Shown: piece after piece, positions 36,984-45,570 of the stretch
Layout: each line of letters begins with the position of its first letter
How positions within the stretch are numbered: the stretch's first letter is position 1
Source of the DNA: Peribacillus sp. FSL P2-0133
Lineage (GTDB): Bacteria; Bacillota; Bacilli; Bacillales; DSM-1321
Assembly (NCBI RefSeq): GCF_037975445.1
Contig: NZ_CP150254.1
Span: 4,028,001 to 4,092,000, forward strand
DNA: 64,000 nucleotides
Direction of reading: 5' to 3'
Made by a program: the position numbers and the translations under genes
The notes under the pieces: generated by a model
The model's database searches: none
Seen by the model: the letters and a program-made list of their open reading frames with translations, nothing else
Told to the model about the DNA's origin: nothing

Positions 36984-37103
36984 ATGATAGGTGAAAATGA
37001 AGGGAATTTCTTTAAAGGACTTTTGTTTGGTACATCTTTGAGCATACCGCTATGGATTTCTTTTATTGGATGGATAAAATTGATCATTAATAGTTTATTT
37101 TAG
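36984..37103 (+). CDS. 39-aa single-pass membrane peptide (small repeated family)
   Basis: Starts MIGENEGNFFKGLLFGTS and contains PLWISFIGWIKLIINSLF at the C-terminus, matching the peptide at 246-359. GAGGGG gives the ribosome binding site and a terminator follows at once. It has its own promoter with a cre site, so it is a stand-alone unit subject to carbon control. The family is not recognised. Confidence 0.65.
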   Translation: MIGENEGNFFKGLLFGTSLSIPLWISFIGWIKLIINSLF

Positions 37104-37126
37104 AGCCCTAGGGCTCTTTTTATTTT
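37101..37126 (+). terminator. Terminator
   Basis: AGAGCCC-TA-GGGCTCT followed by TTTATTTT, overlapping the stop codon of the small peptide gene. Confidence 0.8.
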
Positions 37127-37206
37127 GTTGTAGTCAATATTACTTAGATTTATAGTGTTCACTTAATTTTTATAGATTGTTCTTTATAACTTTAGTAAAA
37201 TGAGAA

Positions 37207-37221
37207 TGATAATTACTATCA
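37207..37221. promoter_or_regulatory. Fur box
   Basis: TGATAATTACTATCA differs at one position from the 7-1-7 consensus TGATAATNATTATCA. It lies 20 nt before the MFS start. Confidence 0.65.
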
Positions 37222-37240
37222 ATTGAGGAGAATAACTATT

Positions 37241-38419
37241 ATGGGTGTACGTTTGTTAAAAGAAGAACTTCCGGTTGTTAATAAAATCTGGTCACGTGAT
37301 TTTATTATGATTTTCTTGGCTAACTTTTTTGTTTTTTTATCCTTTCAGATGACTTCCCCTACCCTTCCGCTTTTTGTAAAAGAGCTTGGCGGAAATGAAC
37401 GGTATATTGGGTTAGTTGCTGGCATGTTTTTATTTTCTGCCCTGATTGTCCGCCCCTTTGCTGGACAGGCCTTGGAAACAAAAGGCAGACGTTTTGTTTT
37501 CTTGTTCGGTCTAGCCCTTTTGGCTGTAGCGATTGGTTCGTTTGGATTTATGATGAGTATTTTCCTTCTATGCGCCATAAGGATTGTACAAGGGATTGGC
37601 TGGGGATATACGACCACGGCATCAGGTACGATTGCCTCTGATCTTATCCCAGCAAGGCGTCGGGGTGAGGGAATGGGATACTTCACTTTATCGGGTAATT
37701 TGGCGATGGCTTTTGGTCCTTCATTCGGGCTGTTCTTAGCGGATGTTTTAACCTTTCAACATTTGTTTTTATTTTGCGGAGTATTAAGCCTGGCAGCTTG
37801 GATCATGGCTTCAACAATTACGTATAAAAAAGTAGATCATGCTTCTGTCCCAGTAAAAACTAATAGGTTTGACATATATGAAAAAAGCGCTGTTGCTCCG
37901 TCCGTACTTGTTTTTTTCATTACGGTAACTTTTGGCGGGACTGCTACCTTCTTACCGCTTTATACAATTGAAAAAGGTCTGACAGGTATTCAAGGGTACT
38001 TTTTTCTTTACGCTTTAGCTCTTATTTTCACACGTATGTTTGCTGGAAAGATCTATGATCAAAAAGGACATCAAGCTGTCTTCATTCCGTCTACTCTTTT
38101 TATCGTAGTGGCGATGCTATTGCTAGCCTGGATGCCAAGTAACATGATTCTGTATATGGCAGCTATTTTTTATGGCATTGGATTCGGTGCTGTCCAACCG
38201 GCTCTTCAAGCATGGTCTCTTGAACACGCTGCCCGAAATCGAAAAGGTATGGCCAATGCCACTTTCTATTCCTTCTTTGATCTTGGAATCGGTTTCGGGG
38301 CCATCCTCTTCGGACAAATCGGCTATCTGTTTGGGTATATAAGCATTTACATAATGGCCGCAGTCTCTGTGGGGATTTCAATATTGGCGTACCTATGGAT
38401 TTTAAGAAAAATGAAGTAA
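37241..38419 (+). CDS. MFS efflux transporter, probably iron-regulated
   Basis: A 392-aa protein with 12 membrane segments. It has the MFS motif A region LETKGRRFVFLFG (residues ~80-92) and RIVQGIGWGYTTTASG (motif of drug-proton antiporters). The start at 37241 has GAGGAG at good spacing. A Fur box immediately upstream suggests that iron limitation induces it. A siderophore exporter would fit, but no siderophore genes are nearby. It lies between the two copies of the duplicated zinc-finger segment. Confidence 0.85.
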   Translation: MGVRLLKEELPVVNKIWSRDFIMIFLANFFVFLSFQMTSPTLPLFVKELGGNERYIGLVAGMFLFSALIVRPFAGQALETKGRRFVFLFGLALLAVAIGSFGFMMSIFLLCAIRIVQGIGWGYTTTASGTIASDLIPARRRGEGMGYFTLSGNLAMAFGPSFGLFLADVLTFQHLFLFCGVLSLAAWIMASTITYKKVDHASVPVKTNRFDIYEKSAVAPSVLVFFITVTFGGTATFLPLYTIEKGLTGIQGYFFLYALALIFTRMFAGKIYDQKGHQAVFIPSTLFIVVAMLLLAWMPSNMILYMAAIFYGIGFGAVQPALQAWSLEHAARNRKGMANATFYSFFDLGIGFGAILFGQIGYLFGYISIYIMAAVSVGISILAYLWILRKMK

Positions 38420-38429
38420 TTACACATTA

Positions 38430-38459
38430 TAGGACATCTTTATCGATGTTCTTTTTTTC
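38430..38459 (+). terminator. MFS gene terminator
   Basis: AGGACATC, loop TTTATC, GATGTTCT then seven T residues. Confidence 0.8.
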
Positions 38460-38620
38460 TGAAAACAGAAGTGCAGAACAGTTTATCGCATTTGAATCAG
38501 CACATTTTTTAACCCTATGTAAACTATGTTATGGTTTTATTTGTTTTAAGTAATGTTATTGTATTCCCTGTTTCCTTCTCTCTTTTTCGTTGTATGATAG
38601 AAAAAAAAGGAGTTTTGGGA

Positions 38621-38812
38621 ATGATTATTCTGCAGTATATTGGAAAAGTTTTTTCATTCATGCATAAGGATATACCGGAAACTCATGTTAAATGCCATGT
38701 TTGTGCAGGTACAGGTGCTTACGATATTTATACAGATTGTCTTACCTGTAATGCAAAGGGATTAATTAGTAAAGTTGAGTATAATAGGAGGCTTGAAGAG
38801 GGTGAGATTTAA
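38621..38812 (+). CDS. 63-aa DnaJ-type zinc-finger peptide
   Basis: Residues about 23-46 carry CHVCAGTG and CLTCNAKG, a CxxCxGxG-type pair like one zinc-binding unit of DnaJ and the short YuiA-type proteins. The N-terminus MIILQYIGKVFSFMHKDI is hydrophobic. AAGGAG lies 11-12 nt before the ATG, and a terminator follows. It is the intact copy of a duplicated gene (other copy at 36249). Function unknown; zinc binding is inferred. Confidence 0.7.
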   Translation: MIILQYIGKVFSFMHKDIPETHVKCHVCAGTGAYDIYTDCLTCNAKGLISKVEYNRRLEEGEI

Positions 38813-38842
38813 AGAATTTCATGAGGTCGATATATGTAAACC

Positions 38843-38874
38843 AGAAGCAATATTGGCTATTGCTTCTTTTTTTG
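38843..38874 (+). terminator. Terminator of zinc-finger copy B
   Basis: AGAAGCAATA, TTGGC, TATTGCTTCT, T run. Its right arm is repeated at 39873 without the left arm. Confidence 0.75.
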
Positions 38875-38920
38875 TCCAAAAACGATGCCGTTTGCCCCTC
38901 ACCTTAGAAGTGTATTATTA
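38851..38920 (+). repeat. Direct repeat, left boundary of a ~1-kb insertion
   Basis: ATTGGCTATTGCTTC, T run, GTCCAAAA, then CCGTTTGCCCCTCACCTTA. It is repeated with about four differences at 39871-39938 and again in the segmental duplicate at 36480-36530. Confidence 0.65.
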
Positions 38921-39125
38921 ACAAAGTGCTAATAAAGCTAATAAGTGTTCCCGGGATTGTACCGAGGCCATTTTCTTTAGTCCATTGATAACGAGATTCA
39001 TTGTATTCTTATATAACTCGATCAACATCTATCCGTTTATGTTTTATATTCTGCTAAATCTTTAAAGTGGCCAAAAAAACTCCCCATCGGCGAATTATCC
39101 CAACAGTTCCCCTTGTTTTAACACT
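38920..39125 (-). pseudogene. IS3-family transposase relic
   Basis: On the minus strand DNSPMGSFFGHFKDLAEYK is followed, after stops, by EYNESRYQW, matching the C-terminal DDE domain of IS150-type OrfB (DNxPMESFFGxxK...YNxxRYQW). Dead element. Confidence 0.65.
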
Positions 39126-39257
39126 GGAGGAGTACCTTCGGTGTAGCATTATAATAGAAGCGTCATTAGTGAAAAGCGCTTAAGCCTGTCACATATCAGA
39201 TTGGCTCCTTATAGATTTTGTTAGTTTAACAAATGATAAGTCAAAGGAGTGATAAAT

Positions 39258-39644
39258 TTGAAAGTGGAAGGTGTATATACTTATTTATGTGAAAGTTGTT
39301 CAACGCTGTTTGGCGTAGTATCTCGTTTTTCTGTTATGGAAGATAGGGTTGATACACTGACGTGTCCCAAGTGTTCTAAGAAAGTAGCAGTATGCATTGG
39401 AGAAGGGCATATAAATTACGTAAATGATGAAAAAAGGGAAGAAATAATAACGAACGAAACGAATGAGATATCACAACTACCAGAATTATTAACTGTAGAG
39501 CATTTGGCAGATTATTTAAATGTTAGTGAAAGAACTGCTGATGAATACATGGGAAGTCCCGATTTTCCTTTAATTCGTTTAAAAAGGTCCAAGAGGGTTT
39601 TCAGGGATGACTTTTTAGACTGGTTACAATCAAAGAAAAAATAA
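39258..39644 (+). CDS. Zinc-ribbon plus excisionase-type HTH protein
   Basis: A 128-aa protein starting at TTG (39258), 8 nt after AAAGGAG. The N-terminal part has CESC and CPKC, a zinc ribbon. The C-terminal ~60 residues (LLTVEHLADYLNVSERTADE then a wing, LKRSKRVFRDDFLDWL) form a MerR-like excisionase/HTH_17 domain. It may be a DNA-binding directionality factor or regulator. It is carried, with an IS relic, between direct repeats. Confidence 0.7.
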   Translation: MKVEGVYTYLCESCSTLFGVVSRFSVMEDRVDTLTCPKCSKKVAVCIGEGHINYVNDEKREEIITNETNEISQLPELLTVEHLADYLNVSERTADEYMGSPDFPLIRLKRSKRVFRDDFLDWLQSKKK

Positions 39645-39690
39645 AACAAGAAGAAGTCATTTCGAAATTGTCTAGCTAATAGAAATTTTA

Positions 39691-39738
39691 AAAAAAGCTG
39701 AGGTGCTACGTAATGGCAGCACCTTATTTGTATTTTTT
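39691..39738 (+). terminator. Terminator of the HTH gene
   Basis: AGGTGCT and AGCACCT around ACGTAATGGC, followed by TATTTGTATTTTTT. An A run precedes the stem. Confidence 0.65.
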
Positions 39739-39870
39739 ATTAAATCTGTTGGTCTGCAAAGCTATCCAGCAAAGCGTAAACTCCCTAATTTATCACAAAT
39801 ATCTTCCGCTTGTTCCTGCACCGTATGCTTCTTTAAATTCATTTTTCCTCGACTACTTATCTTATTTATA

Positions 39871-39938
39871 CCATTGGCTATTGCTTCTTTTTTTGTCCAA
39901 AACGGTACCGTTTGCCCCTCACCTTAAAAGGGTATTTT
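39871..39938 (+). repeat. Direct repeat, right boundary of the insertion
   Basis: See the repeat at 38851. Here it leads directly into the intact VOC gene with the same GGGGGGATACAT ribosome binding region as in the duplicate at 36545. Confidence 0.65.
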
Positions 39939-39957
39939 ATTATCAGGGGGGATACAT

Positions 39958-40431
39958 ATGACAGCAATTACTCATGTTGGCTTGGCTGTACCTGATTTGG
40001 ATGCTGCGATTAAGTGGTATGAGCAGGTGTTGGGTTTCAGGTTATTGGCGGGTCCCTATTCGTTTGATGCAAGTTCAGAGAATGAACATAATATGACGAA
40101 TGATCTTCTTGGTGATGATGTTAAAAAGATGCGTAATGCACATTTGATGGCGGATAATGGAGTGGGGATTGAGCTTTTTGAGTTTGTGGAGCCGAGGATG
40201 CCTAAGGGTGAGAGTCGCGGTTATGAGGGCTTTTTTCATATTTGCTTAATAGCGGATGATATCGAAAAGCTGGCTGATGATATTGCTGCTTCTCGCGGAA
40301 GAAAGCGGAGCGATATATGGAATACATGGGAGAAAAAGCCCTATTATTTAATATATTGTGGAGATCCTTTCGGCAATATCATTGAACTTTACAGCCGAAG
40401 CACGGAAATGATGTATGGAAATAGAGATTGA
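39958..40431 (+). CDS. VOC family (glyoxalase/bleomycin-resistance fold) protein
   Basis: A 157-aa protein beginning MTAITHVGLAVPDLDAAIKW with a C-terminal FGNIIELYS. Possible metal ligands are His6, Glu in IELFEFVEP, His in FFHICL and Glu in IIELYS. This is the methylmalonyl-CoA epimerase/lactoylglutathione lyase-like layout. Substrate unknown. A frameshifted copy lies at 36557, showing that this gene was part of the duplicated segment. Confidence 0.85.
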   Translation: MTAITHVGLAVPDLDAAIKWYEQVLGFRLLAGPYSFDASSENEHNMTNDLLGDDVKKMRNAHLMADNGVGIELFEFVEPRMPKGESRGYEGFFHICLIADDIEKLADDIAASRGRKRSDIWNTWEKKPYYLIYCGDPFGNIIELYSRSTEMMYGNRD

Positions 40432-40478
40432 CAAGAACAGCCCCCAATTTGAGTATTGGGAGCTGTTCTTGTTTTTTA
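40431..40478. terminator. Bidirectional terminator between VOC and protease genes
   Basis: ACAAGAACAGC and GCTGTTCTTGT surround CCCAAT/ATTGGG, followed by GTTTTTTATT. It serves the two convergent genes. Confidence 0.85.
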
Positions 40479-42362
40479 TTACTTTTTAACTGTTACTTTT
40501 CTTGATTCGCTAACGTTTTTCGCTTTGTCTTTAGCATAGGTATATAGGTTCTGCCCGGCTTTTTGCTTAGGGATATTAACCGAGAATGTGCCTTTAGCCG
40601 TTGCTGTGGCAGAGCCGATCACTTTTCTTGATGCTTTGATGGATACCGTGGAGTTGGCTTCTGCTTTGCCTGTTACTTTTGTCGTTTTTGTCGTTACTGT
40701 GTTGACCGTCGGTTTACTTGGTGCTGTTTTGTCTGCGACGGTTACTGTTTTGATCGAGCTAACATTTCCTGCTTTATCGGTTGCTGTAACGGATAGGACT
40801 TTTCCGGCTTTTTGTTTTTTTGCCATCGTTACGGTGAAATTCCCTGCGCTGTTGGAATTTGATTTGCCTAGAACCGTACTGCCAGTTTTGACAGTGACGG
40901 AAGAGCCCGTTTCCGCTTTGCCGGTTACTTTGACGGTATTGTCACCTACCGTATTTACGGACGGTCTTGCAGGAGCCGTTTTATCTGCCACTTTAAATGA
41001 AACAGGAATACTTTTATTTCCCGATTTATCGATGACTCTAGTAGAGATGGTCGTGCCTGCTGTTTGTTTTGCAATAGTCGCTGTAAACGTTTTTTCGCCG
41101 TTGATTTTCACTGTGGCAAGTTGCTTTTTACCGGTATAAATGGAGACGGTACCCGTTTTAAAATCAGTCGGGATTTTCCCATTGATCTTGGTGTCCTTAT
41201 CGGATATCGCGGTCACGGCCGGTTTGGTCAGTGTCTTCATCTCGAGTGCTCTTTTGGCATTGACCCGCCCGTTTCCATAGTATATGTCTTTCCCTTTTGC
41301 ACCTAGGTCCACGGCTGAATCGTAGAGACGGTATTCGACCTCAGTTTTGTTGAGTTTGGGCTCATTGGACCAAATCAATGCCGCTACACCCGCCACCATC
41401 GGCGTGGCCATCGATGTTCCGCTCATCCAGCCGTATCTACCATATGGCAAGGTTGAAAGGATATCATCTCCAGGGGCCGCAATATCGACTGTTGAATGGT
41501 AGTTGGAATAACTGGGACGCCTGTCCCTTGAGTCAGTGGCAGCAACGGATATGACGTGGCTGAATGCGGCTGGGTACACACGCTGTACATTTTTCCCCAT
41601 ATCCCCTTCATTCCCGGCAGCCGCGACGATCAGTACGCCTTTTTTATAGGCTTCCTGGACAGCCTTATTCAAGGCCTCCGAATAACTGGTATCTCCTAAA
41701 CTCATATTGATGATGTTTGCCTTTTGCTGAACGGCATAATGTATCGCTTCAATGATATCGGCCGTATCGGCATATTCTCCATCAAAGACATTGATCGGCA
41801 TTAGTTTAACGTTTGGGGCAACACCAGTTCCGCCTATGCTGTTGTTCGCAGAACCGGCAATGATGCCTGCGATATGTGTTCCATGCGCCCCTTTTGGTAC
41901 GATATGCTTCCGATTTTTTATCGTATCATAGGCATTGACGATCTTCCCTTTTAAATCTTCGTGGTTGCGATCGATGCCGTCGTCAATGATGGCCACGATC
42001 AATTCCTTCGAGCCCATAGTTTTTGTCCACGCTGCACTCGTACCAAGCCTTTTATGATGCCATTGGTCTATGTAAGCTGGATCGTTCGGGCTTTCCATCT
42101 TCTTGAAAAGATAGTTTGGTTCTGCATATTCCACATTCTTCTGTTCTTCTAGTTCCTCGATTACGTTGTCGGTCGTTTCCCCTTTAGGAACCTCCACCTT
42201 TTCTATCAACTCGTTGATCGGCTCATCATTCGTCTCTTTATATTTGACGATGACACCATCAGATTGCGGGGTCTCCTCTGCAGATGCAACATCTGGCTGG
42301 TAGATTGGCAGAATCATAAACAGTAATAATACCGGCAGTAAAGCCTGAATAAGTTTGTGCAT
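40479..42362 (-). CDS. Secreted subtilisin-like serine protease with Ig-like repeats
   Basis: A 627-aa S8 peptidase. A signal peptide (MHKLIQALLPVLLLFMILP) is followed by a propeptide segment (VIVKYKETNDEPINELIEKV), then the catalytic domain with Asp in VAIIDDGID, His in GAHGTHIAGIIAGS, oxyanion Asn in AAAGNEGD and Ser in MSGTSMATPMVAG. Three or so bacterial Ig-like repeats beginning KPAVTAI, RPSVNTV and KPTVNTV follow to the end. The start at 42362 has GGAGTG upstream; the frame is open 20 codons further without a better site. It probably degrades extracellular proteins. Confidence 0.93.
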   Translation of the reverse strand: MHKLIQALLPVLLLFMILPIYQPDVASAEETPQSDGVIVKYKETNDEPINELIEKVEVPKGETTDNVIEELEEQKNVEYAEPNYLFKKMESPNDPAYIDQWHHKRLGTSAAWTKTMGSKELIVAIIDDGIDRNHEDLKGKIVNAYDTIKNRKHIVPKGAHGTHIAGIIAGSANNSIGGTGVAPNVKLMPINVFDGEYADTADIIEAIHYAVQQKANIINMSLGDTSYSEALNKAVQEAYKKGVLIVAAAGNEGDMGKNVQRVYPAAFSHVISVAATDSRDRRPSYSNYHSTVDIAAPGDDILSTLPYGRYGWMSGTSMATPMVAGVAALIWSNEPKLNKTEVEYRLYDSAVDLGAKGKDIYYGNGRVNAKRALEMKTLTKPAVTAISDKDTKINGKIPTDFKTGTVSIYTGKKQLATVKINGEKTFTATIAKQTAGTTISTRVIDKSGNKSIPVSFKVADKTAPARPSVNTVGDNTVKVTGKAETGSSVTVKTGSTVLGKSNSNSAGNFTVTMAKKQKAGKVLSVTATDKAGNVSSIKTVTVADKTAPSKPTVNTVTTKTTKVTGKAEANSTVSIKASRKVIGSATATAKGTFSVNIPKQKAGQNLYTYAKDKAKNVSESRKVTVKK

Positions 42363-42504
42363 ACAATCACTCCAAAAAATATGATTAAGAATAGCTATCG
42401 ATGAGGTTATATCATGAACCAATTCTACTATTATTCCTAACTAGATTGTATACCGTCTGATTTGGATTTACTAACCTTTTTATCTAGTTAAAATAGCTTA
42501 TTTA

Positions 42505-42530
42505 AAAACAAAAAACCGCTATAAAGCGGA
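42505..42530 (-). terminator. Terminator of liv operon 1, beyond the REP cluster
   Basis: Read leftwards, CCGCTTTATAGCGG is followed by TTTTTTGTTTTT. The sequence CCGCTTTATAG is repeated right after the livF stop codon at 43131. Confidence 0.7.
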
Positions 42531-42576
42531 CTCAGTTTGTCGACAAAATTAGGTTCTGCCTAAATTTTATATGAAC

Positions 42577-43070
42577 GGAAGGTGCGAGACTCCTGCGGGA
42601 AAAGCGCGTCCAAGAGAGACCACGCAGACGTGAAGTGGCGAGAAGGCTCCCGGCCCCCCCGCGGAAAGCGAGTGCCTGGAGTGGAAATCAACAATCCCTC
42701 AAAAAGACTGTAGGCAAAAGGAGTTCTATCTTACTATTAAAACAAAGTTGATTGGAGTGGAAGGTACGAGACTCCTGCGGGAAAAGCGAGTCCAGGGGAG
42801 ACCCCGCAGACGCGAAGCGGCGAGGAGGCTCCCGGACCGCCCGCGGAAAGCGAGTGCCTGGAGTGGAAATCAACAATCCCTCAAAAAAACTGCAGGCAAA
42901 AGGAGTTCTATCTTACTATTAAAACAAAGTTGATTGGAGTGGAAGGTACGAGACTCCTGCGGGAAAAGCGAGTCCAGGGGAGACCCCGCAGACGCGAAGC
43001 GGCGAGGAGGCTCCCAGACCGCCCGCGGAAAGCGAGTGCCTGGAGTGGAAATCAACAATCCCTCAAAAAA
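42577..43070 (+). repeat. Three tandem REP-like units, 182-nt period
   Basis: Each unit has a GC-rich core running from GGAAGGTRCGAGACTCCTGC to GAGTGCCTGGAGTGG plus a spacer. Starts are at 42577, 42759 and 42941. Units 2 and 3 are almost identical; unit 1 differs at several places. A fourth, inverted copy lies at 48377. Chance ORFs cross the cores in several frames and are not genes. Confidence 0.85.
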
Positions 43071-43110
43071 ACTGCAGGCAAACTCGATTTTCTTCGAGTT
43101 TGCCTGCAGT
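43071..43110 (-). terminator. Strong hairpin between livF and the REP cluster
   Basis: ACTGCAGGCAAACTCG pairs with CGAGTTTGCCTGCAGT. On the minus strand seven T residues follow. Confidence 0.75.
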
Positions 43111-43130
43111 CTGTAACACTATAAAGCGGT

Positions 43131-43838
43131 TTAATGTCCTCCTAAATAGGCATTCTTGATTTCTTCGCTTGCGGTCAGTTCCTCTGATTTGCCTGATAGG
43201 ACAATTCGGCCGGTTTCGACAACATAGGCCCTGTCCGCGATGGATAGTGCTAAGTTGGCATTTTGTTCGACCAGCAGGATCGTTGTACCTGTTTTGTTGA
43301 TTTCTTCGATGATGTTAAAGATTTGCTTCACCAATAATGGCGCGAGTCCCATCGATGGCTCGTCCAATAACAGAAGCCGGGGCTTGGCCATGAGGGCCCT
43401 GCCCATTGCGAGCATTTGCTGTTCCCCGCCGGAAAGGGTTCCGGATTGCTGTTTCAGGCGCTCTAGCAAACGCGGGAATAATTCATAGACTTTCTCCATG
43501 TCCTGCTTGATTCCTGCCTTATCTTTGCGTAAATAAGCACCAAGCTGAAGGTTTTCTTCAACCGTCATGTTAGCAAAGACACGCCGGCCTTCAGGGACAT
43601 GGGATATGCCCATTTTCACGATGGATTGTACTGCCTTTCCGCCGATGGATTGCCCTTCGTAGATAATCTTCCCTTGTTTTGGTTTTAATAGGCCGGAAAT
43701 GCTTTTCAGCATCGTGCTTTTCCCGGCTCCATTCGCCCCGATAAGGGTCACGATTTCGCCTTCGTTAATAGAAAGCGAGATTCCTTTCAAGGCTTGAATG
43801 TTTCCGTAATAGACGTTGATGTCCTCGATTTTTAACAT
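43131..43838 (-). CDS. livF: Branched-chain amino acid ABC transporter ATPase LivF (operon 1)
   Basis: A 235-aa ATPase with GANGAGKSTMLKSISG, signature LSGGEQQMLAMGRALM and LLLLDEPSMGLAPLL, the hallmark LivF Walker B. It pairs with LivG to power uptake of leucine, isoleucine and valine through LivHM. Last gene of a livK-H-M-G-F operon; start and stop with livG touch (stop of livG at 43838). Clear paralogue of the gene at 48537-49244. Confidence 0.95.
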   Translation of the reverse strand: MLKIEDINVYYGNIQALKGISLSINEGEIVTLIGANGAGKSTMLKSISGLLKPKQGKIIYEGQSIGGKAVQSIVKMGISHVPEGRRVFANMTVEENLQLGAYLRKDKAGIKQDMEKVYELFPRLLERLKQQSGTLSGGEQQMLAMGRALMAKPRLLLLDEPSMGLAPLLVKQIFNIIEEINKTGTTILLVEQNANLALSIADRAYVVETGRIVLSGKSEELTASEEIKNAYLGGH

Positions 43839-44620
43839 TATGAAACCTCCTCGCCCAGATAGGCCTCGATGACTTTTGGATTGTTACGGATTTCCTCTGG
43901 CTTTCCTTGAGCGATCAGTTGTCCGTGATCGAGTACGTATATGCGTTCGCAAACACCCATGACGAGCGGCATATCATGTTCTATCAATAATACGGTCAAA
44001 TCAAACTTCTTACGGATAAGGGCAATCAGGTTCATGAGTTCATGCGTTTCCTGGGGATTCATCCCCGCAGCCGGTTCATCCAGTAAAAGCAGTTTCGGGT
44101 TGGCTGCAAGTGCACGGGCGATTTCTAAACGTCTTTGTTTACCATATGGCAGGTTCTTCGCCTTTTCATCCTTATATTGATCAAGGTTGAAGATCTTCAG
44201 GAACTCAATCGCCTTTTCATCCATTTCCTTTTCGCCTTTAAAATGGATCGGCATGCGGAAGATTGAACTTAAAATGCCATGCTTCGAAAGCGAATGATAG
44301 GCCACTTTAACATTATCGATCACGGATAGTTCACTGAATAAGCGAATGTTCTGGAATGTCCGGCTGATCCCTTTTTGTGTAATTTTATATGGAGGCAGTT
44401 TTCTTAAGTTTTCACCTTCCAAAGAAATGGTGCCCTCTGTCGGGACGTAAACTCCTGTCAGCAAATTAAAGAAAGTTGTTTTTCCAGCGCCGTTCGGCCC
44501 GATCAAGCCAATTAATTCTCCTGGATATAACTCGACGTTAACATCAGAAACGGCTTTAAGCCCTCCGAACTGGATGCCGACTGAATCGACTTTAAGCAGC
44601 GGTGTTTTTATTTTTTTCAT
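43838..44620 (-). CDS. livG: Branched-chain amino acid ABC transporter ATPase LivG (operon 1)
   Basis: A 260-aa ATPase with GPNGAGKTTFFNLLTG, ISRTFQNIRLFSELSV, the BCA_ABC C-terminal extension and LLLLDEPAAGMNPQET. It overlaps livM by 29 nt and livF by 1 nt, so the cassette is translationally coupled. The second copy lies at 49244-50023. Confidence 0.95.
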   Translation of the reverse strand: MKKIKTPLLKVDSVGIQFGGLKAVSDVNVELYPGELIGLIGPNGAGKTTFFNLLTGVYVPTEGTISLEGENLRKLPPYKITQKGISRTFQNIRLFSELSVIDNVKVAYHSLSKHGILSSIFRMPIHFKGEKEMDEKAIEFLKIFNLDQYKDEKAKNLPYGKQRRLEIARALAANPKLLLLDEPAAGMNPQETHELMNLIALIRKKFDLTVLLIEHDMPLVMGVCERIYVLDHGQLIAQGKPEEIRNNPKVIEAYLGEEVS

Positions 44621-45557
44621 GGCTGCTTCCTCCTTTACGTTTGAACATGGATGTTATTTCTTTTGTCCCCATTAAACCTTGTGGACGATAGAGCATCATC
44701 ACGATAAGCACAAGGCTGTAGATGATCATTCGAGTTTCCGGATAATCCTGCAGGAAAGTCGTGACTACCGTCAGTAATATCGCGGCCAATACGGCACCGG
44801 AAAGACTTCCAAGACCGCCAAGTACGACTAGGATCAAAATATCGAATGATTTCAAGAATCCGAAGTTCGATGGCTGGATGATATAGAAGTTATGAGCGTA
44901 AAGCCCTCCAGCAATACCGGCAAAAAAAGCACCGATTGCAAACGCGACAACTTTGTAATACGTCGTGTTGATTCCCATCGAATCGGCAGCCGTCTCGTCC
45001 TCGCGGATCGATATGCAGGCCCTACCATGGGTCGAGCTAGTAAAGTTTCGGATAACGATGATCGTAACGAGGACGGAAGCGAATACCCACGGCCAAGTAG
45101 TCAAATGGGAAACCTGCATGCCGCTCGCCCCGCCGACATAATCGATATTCAAAAGCATGATCCGGACGATTTCCCCAAAACCGAGGGTCGCAATCGCCAG
45201 GTAGTCACCTTTTAAGCGTAAGCTTGGAATTCCGATGATCAATCCTGCCAACGCTGACGCCAAACCTCCGACTATCAATGCCGCATAAAATGGCATTTCC
45301 AGCTTCATCGTCATAACGGCTGAAGCATAGGCACCGACTGCCAGGAATCCGGCATGTCCGATGGAGAACTGCCCGGTTATCCCGATGATCAAGTGAAGGC
45401 TCGCTGCCAGAATGATATTGATCCCGATGAACATGAGCGTATTTTGATAAAAAGGATTTAGCGATCCGCCGCCGATTAACACTTGAACTACGGCGAAAAA
45501 GATCAATGATAGTGAAATCGAGAGCCAAAAACCTTTTGCTCGCTTAATTGTAGTCAT
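44592..45557 (-). CDS. livM: Branched-chain amino acid permease LivM (operon 1)
   Basis: A 321-aa permease with about 9-10 membrane segments. Typical motifs are GQFSIGHAGFLAVGAY and GDYLAIATLGFGEIVR, and the cytoplasmic coupling loop SIREDETAADSMGIN. It forms the membrane channel with LivH. It starts 13 nt after livH ends. Confidence 0.95.
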   Translation of the reverse strand: MTTIKRAKGFWLSISLSLIFFAVVQVLIGGGSLNPFYQNTLMFIGINIILAASLHLIIGITGQFSIGHAGFLAVGAYASAVMTMKLEMPFYAALIVGGLASALAGLIIGIPSLRLKGDYLAIATLGFGEIVRIMLLNIDYVGGASGMQVSHLTTWPWVFASVLVTIIVIRNFTSSTHGRACISIREDETAADSMGINTTYYKVVAFAIGAFFAGIAGGLYAHNFYIIQPSNFGFLKSFDILILVVLGGLGSLSGAVLAAILLTVVTTFLQDYPETRMIIYSLVLIVMMLYRPQGLMGTKEITSMFKRKGGSSHEKNKNTAA

Positions 45558-45570
45558 TGCTTTGTCTCCC

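Noticed and set aside
42688..43124. Several 60-65 aa ORFs on both strands rich in Arg and Pro
   Set aside because: They are chance frames across the three REP-like units; each repeats exactly with the 182-nt period and has no ribosome site.
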